In this document: positions 1-9,300 of the stretch, in pieces
How positions within the stretch are numbered: the stretch's first letter is position 1
How the letters are laid out: each line of letters begins with the position of its first letter
From: JABWBD01 sp040768665
GTDB lineage: Bacteria > Planctomycetota > Planctomycetia > Pirellulales > Thermoguttaceae
Length of the DNA: 46,715 nt
Reading direction: 5' to 3'
Assembly (NCBI GenBank): GCA_040768665.1
Contig: JAXGMN010000077.1
Coordinates: 1 to 46,715, forward strand
Program-made: the position numbers and the translations under genes
Notes under the pieces: model-generated
The model's input: the letters and a program-made list of their open reading frames with translations, nothing else
Databases searched by the model: none
Told to the model about the DNA's origin: nothing

Positions 1-1178
1 TCCCATTGCTTCCCGGAACCGCTGCGGAAGATTGCGTCGATCTTGTCGTCGGGCATCCCTTTGCGATAGGGCCGGTCGCTGCTCATCGCGTCGAACGAGT
101 CGGCCACGGCGACGATTCTGGCGGACAGCGGAATCTCCTTCGCAGGCAGCCGCTGGGGATAACCGCGCCCGTCCCAAGACTCGTGATGGTACAGCACGAC
201 CGGCAGCACGTCGTCGAGCTTCTTCAGATCGGACAGGATGCGGTGGCCGACCTCGACGTGCGTCTTGATATGTTCGTATTCCTCGTCGGTGAGCTTGCCG
301 GGCTTTCGGAGCACGGCGTCGCTGATCCCGATTTTGCCGATGTCGTGCAGAAGGCCCGAGAGATAGATCGTGTTGAGCGTCTCGCCATGCAGTCCGAGCT
401 CTTCGGCGAGGCGGACCGCCACCCGCGCGACCCGGTCGCTGTGGCCGCACGTGTACGGATCCTTGGCATCGATGGCGGAAGTCAGCGCTCGGACGATGCC
501 GGCCAGCAATTCGGACTGTTGGCGATAGAGTTCGATGTTGCCGCTGTGGATGCCGAGGATGGTGGCCACGGAATTCATCAGGCTGGCTTCGACCGTTCCG
601 AACTCGCCGCCCCCGGCATGATTGAAAGCCGCCAGCCAGCCGAACAGGTTCTCGCCCTCGGCCAGGGGGACCACGATCATTTGCCGAACCTCAGGGACCG
701 GCCAGGCCGAACTCTGGGTGACCGGAGGATTGACCACGCTGGGGCGGCTCGCCGGCGTGAGCCCGAGGTGTTTGATCAGGCAGGTGAACTGGGTGTCGTC
801 GACCGGGCATCGGCCCAGCGAGAGCAAGGCGGCCCCGGTACGACTCCCCTGGGGCAACGATTCTCGCTCCGCGCTGACCGGGATCAGTTGGATCGCCAGC
901 CCTTCGGCCGGCAGCACTTCCCACATCCACTCCAGCGTCACCCGGCCCAGGTCTTCTTCGCTCCTGGAGATCTTCAAGTTCTGTGTGATGCGGTGCAGAA
1001 GCGTGATTTCCTCGTAGGTTGCCGCCAGATTGGCCGACAGGCTCTCCGTCTCCGCCTCGAGTTCCCGGATGTGCTGCTTGGCCGCCAACTGTTCCATCAC
1101 CAGCGAGGCCGTCCGCTGGAGCATTTCCGTGTGGGAGGGTCCGATGGGATGGAGCAAGTCAGCATCAGTAATCGACAT
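1..1178 (-). CDS. GAF-like/HD-GYP domain signalling protein, 3' end cut by window edge
   Basis: Reading the minus strand from ATG at 1178 gives 392 open codons to the window edge. Residues about 25-60 look like a coiled coil rich in Glu, Leu and Ala. Residues about 60-205 look like a GAF-type sensor. From about 215 there is an HD-GYP domain: the metal-binding HD lies in HDIGKIG at residues 278-284, with HHESWDGRGYP from 331. Proteins of this family commonly hydrolyse cyclic di-GMP to GMP or pGpG in the cytoplasm. The HD, HHE and GYP residues needed for catalysis are present, so activity is likely by family knowledge but unproven. No strong ribosome binding site precedes the start. It is transcribed away from the heparinase-type gene, with a 532-bp gap between them. 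The missing C-terminus may hold only the last helices of the HD-GYP domain. Confidence 0.9.
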   Translation of the reverse strand, partial: MSITDADLLHPIGPSHTEMLQRTASLVMEQLAAKQHIRELEAETESLSANLAATYEEITLLHRITQNLKISRSEEDLGRVTLEWMWEVLPAEGLAIQLIPVSAERESLPQGSRTGAALLSLGRCPVDDTQFTCLIKHLGLTPASRPSVVNPPVTQSSAWPVPEVRQMIVVPLAEGENLFGWLAAFNHAGGGEFGTVEASLMNSVATILGIHSGNIELYRQQSELLAGIVRALTSAIDAKDPYTCGHSDRVARVAVRLAEELGLHGETLNTIYLSGLLHDIGKIGISDAVLRKPGKLTDEEYEHIKTHVEVGHRILSDLKKLDDVLPVVLYHHESWDGRGYPQRLPAKEIPLSARIVAVADSFDAMSSDRPYRKGMPDDKIDAIFRSGSGKQW

Positions 1179-1226
1179 GGCAGTACGACTCGGGCAAATT
1201 ACGGTCGGTGAGCGTCAAACGCAATG

Positions 1227-1344
1227 GGTAACCGTTCACGCCCACGGCCGGGGACTGGTCCATTTTTCGGGCAATTCGGGTGTTTTGGCCTGAAAGACTC
1301 GGGCCGAAAAAATGGACCTTCTCTTCCCCTCGTGAACGGTTACC
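1227..1344. repeat. Dispersed palindromic repeat, family B (GTAACCGTTCAC ends)
   Basis: GGTAACCGTTCACG at 1227-1240 is matched by its reverse complement CGTGAACGGTTACC at 1331-1344. Between them are inner arms GGACTGGTCCATTTTTCGG and CCGAAAAAATGGACC round a loop containing ATTCGGGTGTTTTGGC. The same core recurs near 24280-24355 and, more degenerate, at 21546-21672. This is the only thing recognised in the gap 1179-1710 between the divergent HD-GYP and heparinase-type genes. Transcribed, it would fold into a long hairpin. Confidence 0.75.
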
Positions 1345-1710
1345 GCAACGGCCTTGTTGCTCACTATCGGTTTCACCAGGCATGCGACGAGGTCTCGATC
1401 GAAGACGTTTTAGCTGCAATAGCCCAAAAGCGGGGGGCGGTCAAGCATTTCGGCAATTGTCCAACAAACTCTAGGTTACGCTGACGCCCTCGTCGACGAG
1501 GCGTCGAGCGAGATGCCCCCTGCAAGGCCCCTCCTACTCTAGGCGCCCCCGTTTCCAACGGTTCTACTGGCATGAGACCGGTTTCGTCCGAGGTTCGCCG
1601 TTGACACGAATGATGGCTACCATTCATGGTCTGCTCCGCAAAACGAGCCGGTCCCCGTCCCGGTGTGGTGCGGCGGAAATGTTCGAGGCACGCGATCGAA
1701 AGGACCTGGT

Positions 1711-3759
1711 ATGAACCGGATTGGAACGTGTGGCCGCCTGGCGGCGCTGATCATGGCCGGATGCACATTGGCAAGCGAGGCCCGTTGTGCCTATCCGCCC
1801 GGTGCTTCTCTGGACGATGTCCGCCAGTGTATCGCCAAGGCCCCCCAAGCCCATCCGCGTCTGCTGGTCGCGCCCTCGGATCTCGAGGCCCTGCGGGAAT
1901 CGCTCGCTGCGGATCCGTTTCGGCGGGCCTTGGCTGACGGCGTCGTCAAGCAGGCTGAGTTGCTGCGCGATGCGGCCCCGGTGGCCAGAAAGCTCCAAGG
2001 ACGGCGGCTGCTAGGCGTTTCGCGAACCTGCGTCAAACGTGTCCTGACGCTCGCCATGGCCTGGCACCTCTCCGGTGATCGCCGACACGTCGATCGATGC
2101 AAGCAGGAGATGGTCGCCGCCGCGCGCTTCAGCGACTGGAATCCCAGCCACTTCCTCGACGTGGCGGAAATGACCTTTGCGCTGGCCATCGGCTACGACT
2201 GGCTCTACGGACAACTCGATGACGAGAGCCGCGCCGAAATCCGCGACGCGATCGTGCACAAAGGGGTTGCCCTGCCGTGGGAGACGCGGCACAGAGGCTG
2301 GATTCGGGCACGGAACAACTGGGGGCAGGTCTGCCACGGCGGGCTGACCGCCGGCGCCCTGGCGGTGCTGGAAGACGAGCCGGAGCTGGCCGCCAAGACC
2401 GTGCACAATGCCCTGCAGAATGTCACCCGCTCGATGGCCGCGTTCGCGCCCGAGGGCGGCTATCCCGAGGGACCGGGCTACTGGGCCTACGGCACCAGCT
2501 ACAACGTCCTGCTGATCGCCATGCTGGAAAGCGCCCTGGCCACCGACTTCGGCCTGTCGGCCGCGCCGGGGTTCGACAAGACGGGCCGGTTCCTCGCCCT
2601 GGCGACCGGACCCTCGGGGCTGACGTTCAACTATGCCGACGGCGGCGCGGGCCGCAGCCCGGAGCCCGTCCTCTGGTGGTTTGCCGCGCGATGGAACCGG
2701 CCCGACTGGCTGCTGGGCGAACGCGAGCAGCTTCGCGAGGCCGTCGCAAAACGAAACCGCGCGGACGCCGCGGCGTCGAGCGGCCGGCTGTTGCCTCTCG
2801 CGCTGCTCTGGATGGGCGACGGACTCGAACCGGCCGAGATTCGGATGCCGCTCAACTGGTCCAGCGGCGGGGAGGTGCCGGTCACCATCCACCGCAGCTC
2901 CTGGACCGACCCGCGCGCGACGTTCGTCGGCGTCAAGGGCGGTTCGCCCTCCGGCCCGCACGGCCAGATGGATATCGGCTCATTCGTTCTCGACTGCGAC
3001 GGCGTCCGCTGGGCCGTCGATCTCGGCGCGGAGGGCTATCACGGCATCGAGTCGCGGGGCATGAACCTTTGGAGCTCCGCCCAGGGCTCCGACCGCTGGA
3101 AGATCTTCCGCCAGAGCAACCACGGTCATAACACGCTGGTGATCGACGGCCAGTTGCAGCGAGCGTCGGGCCACGGCAACGTCGTCGATTTCTCCTCCGG
3201 CGGAACCTTTCCGCATACGGTCGTCGACCTCCGCGACGTCTACAAGGGGCAGGTGGAGAAGGCGGTCCGCGGCGTCGCGTTGCTTGCCAGCCGCGAAGTA
3301 CTGATCCGGGACGAGCTCCGTGGATTGAAGCCCGGCAGCCGAGTCCGCTGGGGCATGATCACGCCCGGCGAACCGCAGGACTCCGGTGAGACTGCTGAAA
3401 AAGGGGACAGGCACCGCAACATCTGGTACCTATCATCGAGTCAAACCACCACGGATTGCGGAGCCAGTCCCCTTTTTCAGCAGGATTCCGATGGGGCCGC
3501 GCTGCAACTCCGGCAGCAAGGTGCAAGCCTCACGCTCCGCATCCTCTCGCCGCAGCCCCCGGCGTGGCAAGTGATCGACACGGCGAAGCCGAGAAACGAG
3601 TGGGATTCACCCAACCCGCAGACCCGCATGGTCGCTTTCGAGTCTGTGGCGCCGGCATCCGGAGAGCTGACCTTTGTCGTTCTCGCCACCCCCGGCAGTT
3701 GCGAGGAATCCCTCCAGTCCAAGCTCGAACTGCGACCGCTGGACGACTGGCACCGGTGA
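1711..3759 (+). CDS. Secreted heparinase II/III-family polysaccharide lyase
   Basis: A 682-aa protein. The ATG at 1711 is preferred to upstream starts because AAAGGA lies 6 bases before it and a signal peptide follows directly (hydrophobic run, then MAGC, a weak lipobox-like site). Residues about 60-380 form the alpha-helical barrel typical of these lyases (NNWGQVCHGG, EGGYPEGPGYWAYG). Residues about 395-680 form the heparinase II/III beta-sandwich, with GPHGQMDIGSFVLD (His417) and GHNTLVIDG (His473). Such enzymes cleave uronic-acid polysaccharides by beta-elimination; the exact substrate cannot be read from sequence. Residues about 561-591 come from a palindromic repeat inserted in frame, after which normal family-like sequence resumes (LTLRILSPQPPAWQV, ELTFVVLATPG). 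The gene stands alone. Confidence 0.88.
   Translation: MNRIGTCGRLAALIMAGCTLASEARCAYPPGASLDDVRQCIAKAPQAHPRLLVAPSDLEALRESLAADPFRRALADGVVKQAELLRDAAPVARKLQGRRLLGVSRTCVKRVLTLAMAWHLSGDRRHVDRCKQEMVAAARFSDWNPSHFLDVAEMTFALAIGYDWLYGQLDDESRAEIRDAIVHKGVALPWETRHRGWIRARNNWGQVCHGGLTAGALAVLEDEPELAAKTVHNALQNVTRSMAAFAPEGGYPEGPGYWAYGTSYNVLLIAMLESALATDFGLSAAPGFDKTGRFLALATGPSGLTFNYADGGAGRSPEPVLWWFAARWNRPDWLLGEREQLREAVAKRNRADAAASSGRLLPLALLWMGDGLEPAEIRMPLNWSSGGEVPVTIHRSSWTDPRATFVGVKGGSPSGPHGQMDIGSFVLDCDGVRWAVDLGAEGYHGIESRGMNLWSSAQGSDRWKIFRQSNHGHNTLVIDGQLQRASGHGNVVDFSSGGTFPHTVVDLRDVYKGQVEKAVRGVALLASREVLIRDELRGLKPGSRVRWGMITPGEPQDSGETAEKGDRHRNIWYLSSSQTTTDCGASPLFQQDSDGAALQLRQQGASLTLRILSPQPPAWQVIDTAKPRNEWDSPNPQTRMVAFESVAPASGELTFVVLATPGSCEESLQSKLELRPLDDWHR
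3392..3483. repeat. Palindromic repeat, family A', inside the heparinase-type gene
   Basis: A 27-base left arm starting CTGCTGAAAAAGGGGAC at 3392-3418 is matched at 3457-3483 by its reverse complement. The arms differ only where GGCACC faces GGCTCC and GGGGACA faces GGGGACT. The 38-base loop differs from other copies. The repeat is read through as codons of the surrounding gene and contains no stop in that frame. A sister copy lies 320 bp downstream. Confidence 0.88.
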
Positions 3760-3802
3760 GCCGATCGTACGGCGACACTTCCCAGGAGAATCGCGGCTTA
3801 AG

Positions 3803-3881
3803 AAAAACGGGACAGGCACCGCAAGTAATAGTGGGCTGACGAGAGTGAAGATACAAAGCGTTGCGGAGCCGGTTCCCTTTT
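3803..3881. repeat. Palindromic repeat, family A', copy after the heparinase-type gene
   Basis: Arms AAAAACGGGACAGGCACCGCA and its imperfect complement TGCGGAGCCGGTTCCCTTTT bracket a loop of about 38 bases. It starts 44 bp after the lyase stop and may act as a transcript-end hairpin. Nothing else is recognised in the 343-bp gap 3760-4102. Confidence 0.75.
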
Positions 3882-4102
3882 CCATCCGCGAGCTAATAGT
3901 TGGCGCCGCCGGGCTGGCCTGATGAAAGAGGATGCAAGAGCGAGACCGTACTCCAAGAGGGGGTTGGCGATTCGTCACAGTATCCCCAAGTTCCTGCGGT
4001 TGGCGCCAGGCGCCATGGCCGAGCGTCTTGACGCATCCTGGAAACTGCCCGACAATGGGTAGATAGCACCGATGGCCCCGTGATTCAGCAAGGTTCCGCT
4101 TT

Positions 4103-4501
4103 ATGTCGACGATACCGGTAAATGCCCTCGTCTCGATCGATGAGTTGGTCAAGGCCGTGGAGCGATTATCGTCTTCGGAACTTGACGGGTTCGTGAGCGA
4201 GGTGTTGAAGCTCCGCGCGCAGCGAGTTGCCTCGTGTCTTTCTGAACGCGAGACAGAGTTGCTTCTTTCGATCAATGAAGGCGTGTCGTCGGACGTTCGC
4301 CGACGTTATGATGAGCTAATCCAGAAACGTGATGCGGAATCCCTGACCGAGGCGGAGCACGCCCAGTTGTTGGAGCTCACCGATCAGGTCGAGTTGATCC
4401 AGGCAAAACGAATCGGATGCCTGGCCGAGTTGGCCCAGTTGCGGGGCACAACGCTCGGGGATTTAATGCGAAACCTGGGGATTCAACCAGCCGATGTCTG
4501 A
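4103..4501 (+). CDS. Conserved hypothetical protein of the kind paired with HNH nucleases
   Basis: A 132-aa, soluble, highly helical and charged protein with no signal peptide or membrane segment (ELVKAVERLSSSELDGFV near the start, QRVASCLSERETELL, then LAELAQLRGTTLGDLM and a C-terminal GIQP). From memory, similar small proteins in cyanobacteria and planctomycetes sit directly before an HNH endonuclease gene. Here the start of such a gene overlaps the 3' end by 8 bp (ATG at 4494). Function is unknown. The two-gene arrangement allows a partner or antidote role, but that is inference. AAGG about 10 bases before the ATG is a weak ribosome binding site. Confidence 0.8.
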   Translation: MSTIPVNALVSIDELVKAVERLSSSELDGFVSEVLKLRAQRVASCLSERETELLLSINEGVSSDVRRRYDELIQKRDAESLTEAEHAQLLELTDQVELIQAKRIGCLAELAQLRGTTLGDLMRNLGIQPADV

Positions 4502-4538
4502 TGACCGTGTCAGCGCGGAACAGCGTCGAAGCGTTCTT
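4494..4538 (+). pseudogene. HNH endonuclease gene, only the first ~15 codons remain
   Basis: From ATG at 4494 the reading begins MSDDRVSAEQRRSVL, which resembles the start of HNH endonucleases that follow this type of upstream gene. After about 4538 the similarity stops: no CEYC zinc-knuckle or HNH motif follows, and the frame continues into unrelated Arg-rich sequence. The break coincides with the left side of a transposase remnant, so the remainder of the gene was probably lost in an insertion/deletion event. Confidence 0.6.
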
Positions 4539-4566
4539 GATTGGCACTACTGCGCTTCGGCCACGG

Positions 4567-4741
4567 TTACTTCGGACCGCGGACGTTCTTGCGAAAGCGG
4601 TCGAAACGCACCTTGGCTGCCAGCGCTTCCAGCAGCGAGGCCAACTCGCCAGTCGTCAACGAGGCGAAATGGCGGGGCCATTCTGCGGGCGGAACGGCGA
4701 TCATCATGCCGTGGTAGGCGGCGGCAATCTCGCCTATTTCA
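4567..4741 (-). pseudogene. C-terminal remnant of a DDE-type (IS4-like) transposase
   Basis: On the minus strand an open stretch of about 57 codons ends at TAA (4567-4569). It reads like a transposase tail: IAAAYHGMMIAVPPAEW, then LTTGELASLLEALAAKV and FDRFRKNVRGPK at the end. Basic ...RGPK-type tails are familiar from IS4-like transposases of planctomycetes and cyanobacteria. There is no start codon, no catalytic core and no clear terminal inverted repeat. The fragment lies exactly between the truncated 3' ends of two convergent genes. Confidence 0.6.
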
Positions 4742-5221
4742 TCACCCTACCACCGGCCCGCCCGGTCGATTGGCGAACATACCGCCGGTATTGCTGCGTC
4801 CGCCACAGAGACCGGGAAGCTTTCCTCCCTTGGCGAAGTCGAACCCATCGCGGAACTGCAGCATGTAGCTGAGGTAGTACTCGGCGCGCGGGGGGAGATT
4901 GACGCGGAATTGACCGCCTCCCTCACCCGTCCCGACGCTGCGCGCCGGATACTTCACCAGGAGGCTGCGTCCCTGGTAAGCACCGTTTCCCGCGACGATC
5001 GCGCCGCGTTTGTCAAGGCCAAACCACTGGAGGCCCGGCCAGTCGCGGCGCGCCTGGGCCGCGGTGTACGGGCCGACGGGACTTCGGTCGAAATCAACTA
5101 CCGGAAGCGCCCGAGGGGCGAGCCGCTGAGCGAGACATTGCACCGCCATACTGCTGGTTAAGAGCGCAACGGCCAGTACCACGGCCGTGTAACGATACCA
5201 CATAATCCACTTCCGAAACAT
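4742..5221 (-). pseudogene. Truncated PL14-like polysaccharide lyase
   Basis: Minus-strand reading from ATG at 5221 (AGGGG about 8 bases upstream) gives 159 aa. A signal peptide (YTAVVLAVALLTSSMAV) is followed by the N-terminal half of a PL14-type lyase: PVVDFDRSPVGPYT, SLLVKYPARSVGTGEGGGQF, LPPRAEYYLSYMLQF and KGGKLPGLCGG. The family continues for roughly another 100 residues, with GDGWSAR-like motifs. Here it stops at TGA 4742-4744, right at the edge of the transposase tail. The product would lack most of the beta-jelly-roll and is probably inactive. Confidence 0.75.
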
Positions 5222-5309
5222 CCAAAGCCCCTAAAGCAAGTTCGTATCCTGTCTGTTGTGCCGAGTTGCCGCCCAATACCTCAACACGCCCCCTTGCCAT
5301 TATAGAAGA

Positions 5310-5540
5310 TGCGCCGGTTGATGCGGACCGCTACGGACGGACGGCGGGCGTCGTTTTCCTTGAAGGCGAAAATGTAAACGCCGGATTGTCGAGCAGGGCT
5401 GGGCGTGGCATGATGTCCGGTACGCCCCGGACGGCGCAGAGTTCGTCGCGTCCGAGGCGGAAGCCCGGAAGGAGAAGCGGGGGCTGTGGGCTGAGCCTGA
5501 GCCCGTGGCGCCGTGGGACTGGCGGACTCGAGAACGGCAG
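5310..5540 (+). pseudogene. Thermonuclease (SNase) C-terminal remnant with frameshift
   Basis: Two adjoining frames give the end of a staphylococcal-nuclease-type protein. The first reads DRYGRTAGVVFLEGENVNAGL. After a one-base loss near 5398 the second reads EQGWAWHDVRYAPD, AEARKEKRGLWAEPEPVAPW and DWR. These are the usual DRYGR, GxAWxYxxY and GLWxxPxPxPPWxWR blocks. The N-terminal half with the catalytic Asp/Arg region is absent upstream, where the PL14-like gene starts on the other strand. It is non-functional. Confidence 0.7.
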
Positions 5541-5558
5541 GCGACCGAAGCAAGATAG

Positions 5559-5673
5559 ATGGCTGAAGCGTTCGACCCTTATCATCGTTGACTCGGCATT
5601 TCACCCAAGCATCGGCCGCCGAACTACTATCGGTTGCTCGGCCTTGATCTTTTTGAAGATTGTCGAGGCAGCT
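5559..5673 (+). pseudogene. N-terminal fragment of the planctomycete FDPYH/DnaJ-like family
   Basis: From ATG at 5559 the reading is MAEAFDPYHR, then TGA, then LGISPKHRPPNYYRLLGLDLFEDC. This matches the N-terminus of a large planctomycete family whose intact members begin FDPYHKWLGI-PPNHYRLLG. The TGA stands where the family has Trp. After residue 38 the sequence diverges and ends. Only this scrap remains. Confidence 0.65.
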
Positions 5674-6104
5674 CCCAGGGCTTCCGTGTCTCCCGAGTTG
5701 CAGCGGAGTAAGGCTTGGAACTCCTGCTTTGGTGGTTTGTGGCGCGATGCCCTACACTCCCGTGTTCCGGCGAAATCAGGTTTCACGAGTTTCACGATTC
5801 GCGGGAGTATCTTGGGGGCGGGCCTGTTGTAGGCGCCAATCGGTGGCTTCCACCGGGCAAGCTCGGCGGCGGTGGGCGGGTGAAAAGGCAGAGATGAATA
5901 TGGCCGTTGGCCAAAGACCACTCGCGTCTCAACCCGACCTGGGGAGTTTCCCCAGGCTACGGTGACAGAAGGCTTTCGGCCAAAGCATGGAAACGTGTCT
6001 CTGCTCATGAACAATACTTGATGCCAAACACGCATGCGAAAACCCCCAAAGTTTTCACCTCCCCACGGCGGCGGCCCGCTCCAAAAATCGTGAAATCTGA
6101 TTTA
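5674..6104. other. Intergenic stretch without recognised feature
   Basis: No reading frame here has a credible start, ribosome binding site and recognisable product on either strand. The stretch separates the decayed gene fragments from a family A repeat and may be further degenerate coding sequence. Confidence 0.4.
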
Positions 6105-6200
6105 GAGCCTATCCCAAAACCGCGTCAGGAGAAGACAGGCGCATTTTGCTCTGAAGACTCCGCAAAATCATGCAGTCCCCGACGGTCTTGGGATACGCTC
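6105..6200. repeat. Palindromic repeat, family A (diverged copy)
   Basis: GAGCCTATCCCAAAACCG at the left and GACGGTCTTGGGATACGCTC at the right form the outer arms. The inner GACAGGCGCATTTTGCTCTGA and CGCAAAATCATGCAGTCCCC form the inner stem. It has more mismatches than the copies at 14198, 24623 and 31132. It lies downstream of the beta-helix/SGNH gene, which ends at 6308 on the minus strand. Confidence 0.8.
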
Positions 6201-6307
6201 GTGGTTCTCGGCGTCAGAGTCACGGGAAAGGGGCGTACCTGCATCTCTGACGCCGTCCCGGTCGCGGCCGCGGTTGCAGCGGACGCATGTTGCGAATTCT
6301 CGTCCGC

Positions 6308-9300
6308 TCAGGGCTCCTCCAACACACAGATGGCGCCCAAGTGCAGAGCGACGCCCGCGAAATCGTTCGCGTCGTAGCGGCTCGCTTTCTTCGCCGATTC
6401 GATGGGAATGGCACGATCGGGCGGATCGGGCAGCAGCTCGAGCGTTGCCGTATGCTCCCCGGGCGGCAAATTCGAGGCGATCTCCAGACCGCCCAGGCGA
6501 TAGTAATACGACCAGGCGTCCACCTGTTGACGCACTCCTCTCTCGACACCGTCCACGGTTACCCGGACTCTTCCGGTCCCCGGTCCAAAGACGTTGAAAA
6601 TCCATGCCCGCGTGCCCTGGAACTGGAAAGTGAGCCTCGCGCCCGGTGTCTGCGTAACCCACAAGCGGTCGAAATGAGGGGCGAAACTCCTGCCGGCGAC
6701 CTTGGCGGGCGAGACTTCCTCCCAATCGCCGCTGAGCATCTCTCGCCGAATGGGCTTCTGAATGGCTCCCTCCATGTTGTGCGGATCGATCGGTTTGGGC
6801 AGAGTGTGAGGGGCCGGCGATCCTTCCAGCAGTTTCGCCAACCCCTCTTGCATCGTTGTTGCGTACAGCCGGACTCCCGCCGGGGTGACATGGACTCCGT
6901 CGTGCGTGAAGACAAGCTCGTCGGGCTTGGTCCGGTCCTTGTCCGCCTTGGGAATGAGGGCGCGCTGTTGCGCCATCCGGGCTATCCGCTGCCCCATGTT
7001 GATCGCGGGGATGCCGTAGTGAGCCGCCACGCGCTCGTAGGCGCTGACGGCGGGAGGGCAGAATCCTTTGGCGTAGTCGGCTTCGTATTCGAGACGAAAG
7101 GCATAAACGAACAGCACGTCCATGCTTGCGTTGGCTTTCCACGCCTGGCGCACGATGCCCTCGGCATTGGCCTGGACGGCCATCTCCTCGCTCTCGAAGT
7201 CGTCGGCGGCAAAATCGACGATCAGCAGGTCCGGATCCTTGCTCAGAACATCGTGGCCCAAACGAAAGACGCTGGGGCCCGACCCGCGGAAGCCTCCGTC
7301 GATTGGCGAATGGATGACCGTGATTTTGGCCGCAGGGTACTTGGCATGCAGCCATTTGTCGACTGCCGCCGTCCACAGGCCCTGGGCATGATTGCCGCCT
7401 GCGAAAACCGCCACGGTGACGGGCTCGGCACGGTTGAGCTTCGCGGCAACATTGGCCAAGCCTGTACGCGGTTGGAATTCCGCCGCCGGCACGGGCTCGC
7501 GCCCGGGGAGTTTGAAGAACCGCTGCGTCGTGAACTCCCCCAGAGCCGCAGCCCCCGGCGTTTCGACGATGGGCCAACTGGCCCGCAGGGGATCCGGGTA
7601 GGGGCCGATCTTCTCAAACGGGATCGGCTGGAACCCGAGCTCAAGCGCCGGCGAGTCGGGCTGCAGGCGGTAGTCGTGCCGCGCCGGATCGACGAACTTG
7701 GGGTCGGCCAACACCGAGTGCCCGTCTTTGCCGTGGCTGCGCCACTCGTCCCAAGCCAGCAGCCGCGCGGCGTCCGGTCGCAGGGTGAGGCTGAACTTGA
7801 GCGGCAGTTCCGGCGGCGCGTGGATGCAGTTGTTGTCGAACTCGAAGCCGCCGAAGGCCGGCCTGCTGCCGCTGAAGGTCCACACGAGCTGGCCGCCTTG
7901 CCAGGCGGTCTTGTTCCGCTCGCGCATCATCCGGCCACCGTCCGCGGTGTAATAGATGATGTTGCGGGCAAAGCTGCCGGGAGCGCACGTGTGGTGCGTT
8001 GCCGGATCGTCGGTGTACGTGGACAATTCCGGGTAATGCTCGAGATACGTATCGTAACCGCCTTCGCGGCGCAGAGTCTGGATATAGGAGTAGGACAACT
8101 TGTCGAGATCCGGGTAGTTTCCGCTGCTGGCCCGGAAGGCCGGTGCGTCGACGATGATATTGTTTTCCCAGCGGTTATCGCGCCCTTCGTGATTGAACAG
8201 GCCGCAAACCGGGACGCTGTACAGCACGTTGCCGAAGACCGTACAGCCCACTTCGGGAGCGTCGAGGTAGATTCCCCAGGTGAAGCCGGGATAGTGAAAC
8301 TCGACCTGGCCGTCGCGGACCGGGCTCCAGGAGTTGGTCTTTCCAAACCCACCGAGGTGGTGAAACACGTTGTAGCGAATGATCGTACCGCGCTGGGTGA
8401 AGTCGCGAGAAGACATGTACAGCCCGCCGGTGTCTTCCGAGCCCAGATTGGTGTGATGGACGATGTTGTACTCCACCACGTGGTCGTTGCCGCCGACCAG
8501 CAGGCCCTGGTGGTAGCAGTCGTGGATCAGGTTATGGCTTGCCCGGTTGCCCACCCCGGCGAGCTTGACCCCGGTATGGTAGGTGCGTTGGAATGCGGCA
8601 ATGTGGTGGATGTAGTTGTTGTCGGCGTAGCAATCACCTCGCGTCAGGGTTTTGCGGTCGCCGGAGTTGATGCTGACGCCGCCGGCGCCGGTGGCATAGA
8701 TGTCGTTGCCCGCTGCTGCGGTCTTGTGCCCGCCCGTGATCGATACACCCCACGCGCCCGTGTTGCGGATTGTACACCCGGCGACGAGGCTTCCTTCGCA
8801 GTTGTTCAGCCTTACGGCAGTGCCGCCGCAGTTCTCGAGGGTCAGCCCGCGCACGGTGACTCCGCCGGCCCCGTCGCCGACGATCAGGGATTCCGCCACC
8901 GCTACGGTCACATCGCCCGGCTCGGGTTCCCGCGGCGGCCAAAAATAGAGCCTGGCCTCGTCACGGTCGAGGTACCATTCGCCTGGAGAATCCAATTCGG
9001 CCAGGAGATTCTGCACGAAGTAACGGTCGCCAACCATCAGTCCGTAGCTCACCGGGCGGCCCAGCCAGATGGTGGACGTGTCGTTGTCCACGGATTTCAC
9101 GGGCACGATGTTCCACGCCCAGCCGTATGCCGGATGGATGGCGATTTCGGCCCGGGTAATCTTGTCCCAGCTTGGCTTGATGACGTCGCTGGTTGCGGTG
9201 AAGTGGTCTTTCGCCTTGGGGATGTTGTCGGAGACCGAACGATTGGTCGCGGGGGCCGGGTCGGCAGCCAGGACGTAGGCCCATTGGCCGAAATGCTGGT

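Noticed and set aside
4494..4868. 124-codon continuation of the HNH start
   Set aside because: Only the first 15 codons resemble the family; the rest is antisense to the transposase tail and the PL14-like gene.
5266..5832. 188-codon plus-strand frame read as one gene
   Set aside because: It contains pieces of the thermonuclease and FDPYH remnants in wrong frames and has no family pattern of its own.
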